Below are positions 1 to 12,100 of a stretch of 64,000 bases of DNA, one piece after another; position 1 is the stretch's first letter, and every line of letters starts with the position of its first letter. Location of the stretch: NCBI RefSeq assembly GCF_000003815.2, contig NC_049986.1, positions 6,978,028-7,042,027 of the forward strand. The letters are read 5' to 3'. The notes beneath the pieces were generated by a model that saw only the letters and a program-made list of their open reading frames with translations, did not search any database and had not been told where the DNA came from. The DNA comes from Branchiostoma floridae. Taxonomy: Eukaryota; Chordata; Leptocardii; Amphioxiformes; Branchiostomatidae. Both the position numbers and the translations under genes were made by a program.

Positions 1-151
1 CATCTTGTCCTGGAAAAATGGAAAAACTGTTTGACTTTGAAAAACCGATAACATAAACCCACTCAGTGCAATAACAGAGGAAGGAATACATGTTTTAAAA
101 TTTAGCCCTGTCCTAGAGTCAAGTCACTCCCAGTAAACTACACAGCCCTAC

Positions 152-3100
152 CTTGCTGTGGTGGTCCCTGTCCTGGTGCTGGTGGTTGGGCCTGCTGCTG
201 CCAGTTGTAGTACTGGGCGTAGTAGGCCTGCCATGCAGCAGCATTGTCTTGGGCTGCCTTGTCTGTAATGCAGAGAAATCATCAGGCATTGTGATAGCTC
301 TAAACAGTGTGGTAATGAACTTAGAGAAGGAATCATTCTGTGGATTGTCTATAAAACCCTTCTTTATACTTTATAGGTACCACTCTTGTCTTTATCATGA
401 AGACTTTTGAACAAATGGTCGAACTGGTTAATCGTTGTGTCTCAGCCGAATCCTTTTGACCCCAAATCCACGTTTTTTATACTCCAATTCATTTGTTTTT
501 GTGAGGACTAAATTATGCTATAGGAGGGCAAAGAATGCTTTCAAGGTGCTTTAATTTGCGAAGAAATATTTGCAGTGTCGCAATTACTGTGGAAATAAAA
601 GTTGTCTATCCCCAACATTTTACAATTTACTGAATATGACTAATACAGAACAGTACTAACATTGTATTGAAAACTAAGTAGAGACTAAAATATTACTTAC
701 TGGGATCATTTGGTCCTCCTTGTCCCTGTGAGCAGAAAAATTACAGACTATTAATATTTAAGAACACAATTGTGAGAGTTTAGCATATCTAATCAAGAGT
801 GAGACAAGTTGGTGTTTGTAGTGATGTGGCAAAGAGTACTATCAAACTCCACTCATAGGGCTGTAACCCTTGTGGTGTTAGCGAAATTCCTGCCAGCTTT
901 TCTGTCGCACAACATATACACCCAATATCCATGAGCAGGACATTGAGTTCTAGCAAAAGTGTGCAACTGTAAATGCTACACACTTAATTTTGATGGAGGG
1001 TTTAGTATATCTATGTCTGTGTGTGTTAGCATTTCACGGTTCTTTAGCATCTTTTAACACTAAAAAGTATTGCATCCTACTAACCTGTTGCCACTGCTGC
1101 TGGTATGCGTTACCCCACCCCTGGGGAGCGTACGGAGGTGGTCCACCACCGGGAGGGGGAGGTTGGCTGCAATGAAAAGAATGAAATATACATTCATTTT
1201 TCATAGAGTCTTTCAGCAGATAACAAATAGTCAAGTACTGTAAATTCTCCTATTTTTCTACAAGGAATCAATTTGGTGGTAGAAGGTTAAAAGGCAGTTT
1301 TCACAAATCAAAGAATTGTGTAGGTACAGCAGCAGTACATTTGAAACACATATTCGATGAGTAGACGTCAGCAACAAAACCGCAAAAACAACCACAATGA
1401 TTTCAAGATTAACGGTATCATAAATAGATTGAATTGTGTGGTTGTCTAGCGACATTGGCTATATGCTATAGGCACTGTTATGTTCTAAGGGACATTAGCT
1501 ATACACTATAGGCACTGTTATGTTCTAAGCGACATTAGCTATACACTATAGGCACTGTTATGTTCTAAGCGACATTAGCTATACACTATAGGCACTGTTA
1601 TGTTCTAAGAGACATTAGCTATACACTATAGGCACTGTTATGTTCTAAGAGACTTACTTTGGTGGTGGTGGTCCCTGGTTGAACCCGCCCGGTCCGCCGG
1701 GGCCACCAGGGGGCCCGGGAGGTCCACCCTGTAGGAAGGAAAATAATGAGTCTCTCTACCCGAGCTGTCCACCTAACACACATTAAGGCTGGTTCCCACA
1801 TGTAATGTGCCACCACTAGGGGGGTTAGTCGGCTATAAGCTAACATCAGCAGGTAGAGAGGGTGAAACCTAATGCAAGTCATTGGCCAAAATACAGACTA
1901 CATCCGATAATCTGGTATGAATTTCTTGATTCAGAAGGATACTTAATGATTTAGTTTCATCTTGAACAACAGCCTGGATACCTGTCTGTTTCTCAAAATT
2001 TAAAGAGCCAACTCTTTGGCTAACAATCCACTAAGAAACTTTGCAGAAGCCCAGAGTTAACTCTGATGAATATTGACTTGTTAGGTTCACCCTCTCTCCG
2101 TATCTAGTGCTCCACCACTGCTAGGGATATTTCGGACCTAGTCATGCACCAGTTTTAATGAACCTTAGATACAGGGTGCTGGTACAAGACTCTGTGTGCT
2201 CATGCTTTGGGGGGGCCAAAAATGTACCAGGAAACAAGGAAAACAGAAAAACATGAACAAACAGTAAAAACTGTGACAGTGGAGGAATAAATTCAGTACG
2301 AACATGCTTTCTGGGGTGGAACGGTCGGTCCCCGAAACCGAACGGCTCCTGATCAATACAAAACACACAAAGGGGGTAAGAAAAAGCAAACTCAGGATCG
2401 CCTTCCGTGGAGTCAACCAAATGTTCAAGGTAGAAATTCTGTTACGAAGGCATAAAAAGTCTATCAGGAAGCCAGTTAGTGAGAGAAAAAGAAAGTGCTG
2501 TGGTTGCACTAAGAATCTTTTAACTTTAGATAAGGTGCACAGCAAATGCTCAAAAAAAATTCTCCAGAAAGAAGTCTAAAAGGTGTTAAGTTTAAAAAAA
2601 AAAGAAATTTCATTCCGATATAAAAGAGTAGACTTACGTGCATGTCGTCCTGTGAGAACAAAAAGACAAGAAGTGGCAACTATGAGTAAACATTCGCCCA
2701 AGCACCCCACACATCATGCAAAACAGTGAAAATTCCCAGCAATGTGATTATAACTCTCCCAGCAAGACAGGTAGAAAAAGAACTTCACCATGCTATGCAA
2801 ACTAGCCACATTCCCAGCTACACCCTGTTAGAATATCGTGCTGTAGGGAGGAAAGGAACGTACCGAGATTTTCTCGTGGATAAGCTGTTTGGCGTGGTCG
2901 ATCTGCTGCGGGCTGCCACGGATAGAGAACATCTTCATGCCAGGTTCACAGTGGGGAGGGGGGTTTCTCATCAACTCCACGTGAGCGCCCGACTGTTGGT
3001 TGATGGTGCGGATGCTCTCCCCACCTTTTCCGATCACCAGCCCACATTTGTTGTTGGGTACAGGGAACTCGTCGGTGCGCATGGGTCCCGGTCCGCCTGG

Positions 3101-6100
3101 CCCGCGGCCCCAGTCTCCACGCCCGCGGCCTCTCCCCATCCCGGGGCCACCACCAGCCTGGTCTCGTTGCTGTTGGGAAGATGTGAGTAAAACTTGTAAA
3201 ATGACTGTTCAGTAGCTTCTATAGGACTGTGCTGAGCCTATACAAAAACACAGATCTTTGACAGCGAAACCTTTTCCCTGAAAAACTTTCCCTTGGACAA
3301 GGCACTGTTTAAGTCAAACTGAAGAAAGAACTTTGCTCATTGACGTGTGTTAACAAAAATTATTCATTTTTGAAAACACTACCATGGCCTCATCCAAGGG
3401 AAAGGCAAGAAAAACCCTTGAACACCCAACAACGAAGACAAAATGCCAGCGGCAAGGAAGTATAAAAACCAACGGAACATTTTCGCACAAGGAGACAAAA
3501 CAGCAGAGGGCTGACCAGCCAACTGACTGGAATTTTTAAAAAATGAAGAAAAAAAAGAAAAATTGGGTCCAAACAGCACAAACATGCTAAAAAGCAAAAT
3601 GAACAGGAACAAAAATAAAGTACCTAAAAAGCTACGTGCGAAGTAAAACATAAGCAACGGAAACAAAACTGACACAACTGTGTCCAAAATAGACTCGTAC
3701 TAACATTCCATGGGTCGAACCCTCGTCCCCCACCAAATCCAAAGTCCGCCTGGTGCATTAAAATGAGAATACAGCTGTTTTAAACTTCTCAATGTCTAGA
3801 TATATCATGGCGCATTTCTACCTACGCTACAAGCGATATACTTTCAAGCAGGGCTTTAACCATTCTTGCAAGCAGCTCAACACCGAAATCAAAAGCAGCC
3901 ACATTTGGTTGAAATGTTAAGTTTCCATAATGGTATATAACTGTACAAAAAAAATTCCAAAGATCAGCACACCAAAGCTTGTGAGATACATGTTTCAAGC
4001 CCTGCTCACAGCAAACTCAAAAGCCCTGCTTGACAAAGTCACTAGCGATGAAAGAAAACATTACTGGATACAGTGGAAATGCGATGTTAGCAGATTTTTG
4101 GTGAGGGGTAAGCCGCCGTAGTGTGTTAAGGTGACGATGGTTCAGTTGTGTACCTGTGCGTCTTCCACCAGGTTTTGGATGGTATGGGCGGCAGCCTGGC
4201 ATCTGTCGGGAGCTCCTATCAACTGGCACACTCTGTTAGGGTTCTGGCCATCGTCTGAAATTAGACGCACAAAATGGTCATTAAAATTCCTCAAGTTCGG
4301 TCCTCGTAAATTTATTTACACTTTTTGGGGAAGAACGGGTTTTTTTTTGCAGTTTTATATGCTCACAGTTAAAAAAATTCTGCAGTAGAGGGCTCTAGAG
4401 TGGTAATATTTGTGGTGTCATAAATACGCCATGGAGAAGTCACCGGAAAATGGCTATAATAAAACAATTAAGAACTTTTCGAGATTTTTAGTACTATGGA
4501 CACAAATGACTTGTTTTTCTTTCTACCAGTCATTTTTCAGCAAACCCAGAATAGTTTAGGCCACCCCAAATTGCTCACCTGGTTTGAACTGGACTCTGAC
4601 TCCACTCTCATTCTGGATTTTCTTGATCATCTCTCCTCCCTTCCCAATGACGATACCCACAGCAAAACGAGGCACTGGAATCTGAAAGAGATAGTGCAGG
4701 ACTTGAGTATTGTAGTCATCTTTGTATGTAGCAGTATTCTTACATCTTACTGTGAACCTCTTAAATCGTATTCTCTCAAAAACGTGTTTGAAAGCGTTTT
4801 GATATTATACAAGATATTCCCTTATGAAATATTAGCAAACTATTTTGCGGGCTACTTTCATAAGGGAATATGATGACCACGTTAACGCCTCAAATTGTCC
4901 TGGAACGAGTGCGCTGATGGGTCCCTACACATGAGCGAATTAAGCTTGTTTGAACAGGCATTCCAACATTCCTTAAATTGCTCATTAACTAACATTACCA
5001 TTACAAGATTTGAATGCACAGGTAGCAGAAGCAAACTACTACCCGGATGGTACCTAGGCTATTATGAAAGTCTATTGGTAAACAATTCCACTAGTGACAG
5101 CAGGGATAAACAAGTCCACTAGCCCTATAGTCCCAGGCAAGTGAAAATGCCAATCGGGCAAGTGCATGTCCTTCCCCACTTGCCCGATCGGACAAGTTAG
5201 CTTTTCTCCATTTAGTGAGATTTTGATGTACTTGCTACTTTTCAAAGTCATGACATCAAGCATTGATTAACACAGAAAATAGAGCCAATAACAAAAAGTC
5301 CTTTGAAGGCCATGAATGTACATAGAAAAATGTCATTTAGATTTCGGGCAAGTGAAAAGTTGGTTCGGGCAAGTAAATTTTTTAATTACTTGCCCGATAG
5401 GACATGTCAATTTTAGAAAACTTGTCCAACCCTGGACAGACAGTGCTCCTTACGTCCATGCCGCCACCACCACCACCCCTGGCGCTGCCATAGTCGTTTG
5501 TGTCGAAGTCCCTCCCTCCTCTTCTCATGCCAGGTGGTCCGCCACCAAAGAACTCGCCCTAAAAAAAACAGGAACAATCCGTGAATCCCTAGAAAACATC
5601 TCATGACTATCACACCGTATAGTAAGCTAACCCACCCTTTCCACAGCAATCCACTTAATGAACTAAAAACAAAGGCAAAATGTACAACACACTTATCCTT
5701 TTGTTGAACTGTCTACTAAGTACACATGACAAAATAATTCAAGGTGTTTGAAGAAACACAATGGTTTCAGTTTAATATTGACGACATACTTCACCGACCT
5801 CGAGCTCCTTGTCTGTGATGAGGTCCATGACCAAGTCTTTGGCTCTCTGCAAAAGATAAAACTACATCTTTAGTACATGGGTGATACATGTACTTCCAAA
5901 TAGACGATTGAACGTTTGACGTCATAACCCTAACTTGTTACAGTTCTAGACAGTCCATGCTTGATACATGTCCAGACCTGTTTTCTTTATGTCTCAGGGG
6001 CATTCACCTTTGACATACGTCCCATACAGCATCACACTGCACATGTGCAGTATAAACCGTGAACCAACTTATTAGGCAAATCTGTTTTAGTTTAAAAGAT

Positions 6101-9100
6101 CATGAACTAAGAGAAAGAAACTCAGAAGAACCTACCTGGGTCTTCTGTGGGTCCCCTGTGATTCTGAGAGGTTTCTCCGGAGCATTCATGTATGGTCCAT
6201 CCTGAATCATCACCATCTTCACTCCTGCCCTTTCCTGCATTGTAAAACAAAAGAAAACATAGTAAGGTTCTTTAAACACAACCAGGGAGTATTTACTTCC
6301 AATGTTTTGCAGTATCAGACACCATCATCAGGGTTAGAATGGCTGGATACAATTATCGCTGCTAATTATAGCCGATGTAGGTGGCGCTGCAGCAATGAGA
6401 ATGCCGTCCCAAATGTGGCTCAGTTTGTACCCCCCCCCCCATCTGAGCTTGTGCCAAAAAAACATACCAGTAACATTGCAATGTTTTGTAAGAGTTCATA
6501 GTTTTTGTAAAAATTTGTGTTATAGTGCATCTAAAACAAGAGGTCATAAAAAAATTTGCTGTTATAAGATGAAGATATTTGCAGAAACAAGCCTAAATGC
6601 AACTGTTGCCAGTTTGTAGTTGAAGAAGAAGAGCAGAATCTTACCTGCAGACTTCTGATGGTCTCGCCTCCCTTGCCGATGACAAGCCCCACCTTGTTCC
6701 CTGGTATCATCATCTCTGTGACTATGGAGCCATCGGGTAACGTGGTACCTGGCTGTTCTGTGGCCCCGCTACTCCTCCCCTTCTCAATGATTTGGTCTAT
6801 CAATCGCTTGGCATGCCTGAAGAAAACTCATCATTAGATATCGCATAGAAAAGACTTTGTATTCTCTTTCATATACCATAGCACTTAACACCACTGGTTT
6901 TCATATCTGAATGTTGTACTTACTCTATTGATGGAGGTGTCCCTGTGAGTGTGCAAACCCTCTCCGGCAAGCCTCCGCTGTCTGTAACAATAAATTTTTT
7001 TTAAATCATTCTTTTTCAGAAAATAAAAAAGTGACATTGATCCCAGGTCATGTTGGTCTTTGCGGACCGAACATGCAGGGAAACATGGACAAATTGACAT
7101 ATGACATAACAACAATGATATCACACAGGTTAGTTCAGTATCGTCTTAAAATCATTCATCTTAAAATCATTCTATTGCACAGTTCTCCCAGTACGGCTAA
7201 TGTCGATCTCTCCATTAAGCATAGGAAGACAATATTGACATTCGACTATGTCCCTGAAGAGCTTCTTTGGTGCTTTGTTTTTGATACTGAAGACATCTAA
7301 AATCACAAAAGGGTCGCAGTTAACGTCAGAATAAAGAAATCAAATTACTTTATTTTCAATTTTGCGGTAGGTCGGCAAAGGGAGCTTTTTGAGTCGCAAC
7401 AACACAATCACAAAAACATTCGTTTTATCATTATTTTGCAGTGGAGAGGTTTCAATATCTTAGGTGCAAACAAAACAAACATTGGTTGGGGAGGGTGAAT
7501 AGTTTGCTTATCCATTAACAATAACAAGGAAGGTCTTCTCACCCTGTGCCATCTGGACTTTGCATCCTGACTCTGCTTGCAATCTAGTGATCTGTTCACC
7601 GCCTCTTCCAATAACTGTAAAATAGTTTTAAGTATGGTCAGTTTAAGTGTCAGCATCTCTCAAACTTGGTGTAATGGCTGACCATACAAATAGTGCAGCA
7701 TGAATGAAGTCGCATTCTGTTACCTTAGTTCTCGTAAGTGAAACAAATAAGCTAGATGACTGTTCAAACTGAGCATGTACAAGGTCGATGCTGAATGCCT
7801 TGGACAGTTCTTCCTAGATATTTATGTCTCAAGGTCTTCAACTTTGACCTACCATCCACAATGCATCAAGTAGCACATGGGTAGTTCAAACTGTGAGTCA
7901 CCTTATTCTAGCCAAGGAATCTACCACCCAGAATCAGGAATACTTTGTGTTACAACTTCCTTAATTTTTTCGTGTTCATCATTTCTTTCTTAATCTTTAT
8001 CATTTCTTTCTTTTATACTTTTCTATGGACTTCATGCAAAGATACTTACTTAGGCCAACCATCTTATCGGGTACTCTGTACTCTTCTGTGACAACACCTC
8101 CAGCCCTGGAAGATGAAAAGTTTCTATGTGGTAGAAATAAACACGGCAAGGATCATTCAACAACAGAGCATAAGGTTGGTGGAACACTTGTGACAAAGCA
8201 AAGGTGTGATGAAAGTCAACACATGAGAAAATTGGGGAAAAAAGCAAACGTTAGAAGCATTGTATGCTATGAAATCAAGCAATGTGTAGAATAATCTTAA
8301 ACAAACTCAGTGGTGTGATACTAAGTCAACAATCATAATGGCAAAGTTGTGTGAAGCCTGCTACTTATATAAGATTTGTCACTGATATCTACAGGTTTGA
8401 GATAGCAAAACATTTTGTTTTCGTTGGCATCCGGGGGTGCTGCCATGTTGGATTGTGACATCATACAGGTGCTACCCTGTACCTTACACAACTGGTGAAA
8501 ATTCTGACTTTTTTTAACTTACCTCTGTTGAGCAAGCTGCTGGGCTAGCTGGGCCCCGATGGCTGTGTTAGAAAAAATGAATGTCGGTCAGTTTGTACAA
8601 CAACCTCTAACTAATAACGGAAGATGGTATGGCAAAGTGTAGCACCCCAGCCCATGCATTATGCAACTTATGGTTAAAGAAGTATGGTTAATATCAGCTT
8701 TAGAGATATGTCCAGCCTTCTTGGTGGCTAACAGTGTTATTGTATGAGGATTAAAAGGTGCTTTTATGATTGCTAGAAAAATGGAAATTAATGGCAATTA
8801 TAGAAGATGGGTAAATAAGACTACCACCAAGAAGACTGGATGGGTGATACCATCCCTAAACAGCGAGGGACCTTCCAAGACCCTGGGCCCCTTGTCATTC
8901 AACCACACTCACACATCCACACATTTTTTTTCTTTCTATGTGTACTTTTCTTTCGCTCACTCACTTCCACCCTTCGTCCAATCACACCATCAGCCTTCTT
9001 GGTGGTACATGTACAACAGAACTTCAGCAACACAGAGTTTGAACGTCTGAGCAGGAAAACAAAAAAGAGATGGGAAAAAGGAAACTGATGCTTTGTAACA

Positions 9101-12100
9101 GAAACTTTGTGGCTTTGCTGCGGTGGAAACTTTGTGAACATTTGTTGGTGGTACGGGTTTAGTTAACTACTTACGATCATTCTGTGCCGCTAGCTTCTTT
9201 GGCTCAGGCTCGCCATCTATAGGTGGGGAACAAAGTTGTACATGTAGGATCAAGAAACCTGCCTTTCTCCACGCACTCTCGTCTTTCCACCCAGGCGTTC
9301 ATCCAATCCTCTTACACACTGTCCCTTTCAGACTTGAAGTAGCTACTTCGCATGCATGCTGGTGTTAGAAACCAAGTTTTAGTGTTCTCACAGGTTTCCT
9401 GAACCTTCAGTCAGTCTTTCATACACTCTCTCTGGCACTCAACCCCTATCCTTAAGTCAAGAGCCTCCTTCTATACCACTGAAGGCTTTTGTTTCAAATC
9501 CATCCAAGCCCACTGTATACTACTTATTTGTGACCCAGAAGGTGTCCACATTAGATATCCCAACTATCACAGCATGCAAAAGAACATGGTCGGCAGAACA
9601 CAAAGAACACTTATGCCGATTTAAAGCATATCAAATTTTTGGAACTTTGGTAGAATGCCTTTATAATAAAATAAAGATATAAATTCACTTTTTAGGCTTA
9701 TATGAATTTGTGTTCTGCACGAGCAAGTCGCCAGGGCTTTGACCATGGTTTAATTTTTTTGTGTGTGTTGAGTTGTTTGTGTGTTGCAATCTTTTTTCAA
9801 CTGCCATAGACTTTTCACGAAGGTGTTTGAAAAATGAATTAAAGTATGGGAAAAATGGTTATTATGAATGGTAAGGATTAAGATTTGATAACTTTAGATC
9901 AATTTAAATAAAAAAAAATGTTCAAGGAGTATTTATTGACTGAAATAATCTAATGTTTACTAGTTTATTTTGAAGAGGGCCAGTCCCAATTGACAGTGGG
10001 CCTTGCCCCTGATAATGATATCTTCTTGCAGACTTCATATCTATTATGATTCTCCCATACCAAGTTGTGTGGGTTGCAACACCAGAACAACGTCATGTGA
10101 ACTTGGTTGGCACCACGGCTCTTCACAGTTAAACACCCTTGGAACCAGGTAAAAGCCCTGGGTATAAGAACTCCAACTCTACCTCCGTAGTCTCGGAACA
10201 TGTTGTCAGGTGTGCCATTCAGCTCACCTGGCCCGTCTTCCAACCCTCGTTTCCGAGAGTCTGTTTCGGGGACAGCGCCGTCACCTCCTATCTTAGCAGC
10301 AATCTGAAATGACATGCTCTAACATTAGCGACCAGTCACATCCGCATTACTACTATTTGACTAAATATTCTGTACTACTGTAAACCCATTTTTTTTCCTT
10401 TTTATTTCACTGCAGGAGGGGAAATTAGATTTCTATGATGTTTTAAACTTACTAGCAGCTGCCTATTCTTTGATACAACAGCAATACGCTAGAAATATGT
10501 ATCTGCAAAACTGACAAAATAACAACGCCGTTGAAGTTTCAAAATTTATGGTATTCCATTGAAACTTAATCTACATTTATGGTGTTCCATTGAAACTAAA
10601 TCCTTTCTACTAGGATTGCTCTTACTTTTTAGTTTAGGACAGTGACAGCTATTGACAGCTGAATTACGATGAAACAAGTCACTGCTGGCAACTGGAAGAT
10701 CAAGGGGCCAAATTCCTTGTCCATGGCATACCGCCAGAGACATGTGAGCGACCCTTTTACAGTTCTAGTTCCCCAGTATCTGTAACTCTTTGGTATGTTC
10801 ATCCTATGACTATAAACATTTAAGCACAGACCCCTTGACTTCAAAAATACAAACTACTGCCCTATATTTTACAGTCACATTCCTGAGCTGCAAGCTGACT
10901 CTTTGAAAAGGATGGAAATAACTTTCAGGTCATGTCCAAGTATGACCCCAGGAGTGCTTTGCAAGAGATCTGTTTCTAGTAGCTGAAAATGGTAGCCTTA
11001 CAGAAAGCCATTCAGCCTTCACCACAATTCACCTTATATCCAAGAGCCCACAAAAGCTAACAATTGAATGTACTGTGAAATTCATAGAACAATCAGTATT
11101 GCTTCTATTGTCGATGCATGATAGCCTCAAGAACAACTACACTATACTGCATTTATCAACCAGAGGAAAATTACTCAGGGTATTATTCATGCCCTTTTAT
11201 TCTGACTACACAACTGAGGGGTAATGCATATTTTATAACCCTTAGTACTTGTTTTGCAAATATAGGGCTTTACAGGCTTTCCCCAAAGATACAAAATCAA
11301 TACTGCAACAGGCTATTCCATTAAATAAGAGCTGCAATAATGACATCAGCTAAGGAAACAAACCCCAGAAATTATGCTGCAATAAACAAAATCCTTGATA
11401 TAAATACAAAAATGACTAAGTCCTCAAAGAAAGCCTTTTTAATGACAATTTATGGTGCAAAATGTTGACATACCGAACACATCTGCAGTCTTGGAAACCT
11501 GATTTCAGAAAATGATGCCAAAGACATTGAGACGACCAGTATGACACAATACAAGAAGTGATATATGCAAGACATGTCAGCACCCAGTTTTGAACTGCCC
11601 AAGGCAACCTTTTACTTCCCTTGGCACAGACTTTTCATGTTATCCAATCACAGTACATTCCTTCTGGGCTTTTAACTCTGACCTTCCGTAGTTAATTCAA
11701 GGACATATAGATAACTTAAAACAGAGGACTGGAAAGAAGGAATCACTGAGGTTATGATTTGCATATTTTCAATCTCAGCATTATCAAATCTTCCCTGTAG
11801 TCAGACCAAATGCCAAGGCCATAAACCAAGAAAACATGGATGTAATTAACCAGGCAGTGTATCTACATTGTTAGGGGACTACTGTCCAATATTGCGGCAT
11901 AAATTGATGAGCATGCACAAACCTCATCAGATTGTACTGGCTAACCTTGATTGGGCAGAGCTGAAACTGACAGCTTAATTTTGAGGGGAGCATTCCGCAC
12001 ATGAACACTGGATCAATCAAGACAGCGTAACACTATAAAGGCTCTTACAAGTTATTACTTTCTCAAGCAGCTTTCACAAGTCATTTTGTAAAACTGCCAG

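Larger units (their letters stand above)
263..4578. other. FUBP 3' introns, no further gene seen
   Basis: Intervening sequence between the last nine visible FUBP exons. Apart from the 40-bp minisatellite and the exons themselves I see only A/T-rich unique-looking DNA with homopolymer runs. Open frames here (for example around 2165-2579 and 3379-3687) are low-complexity and resemble no family I recognise. Confidence 0.6.
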
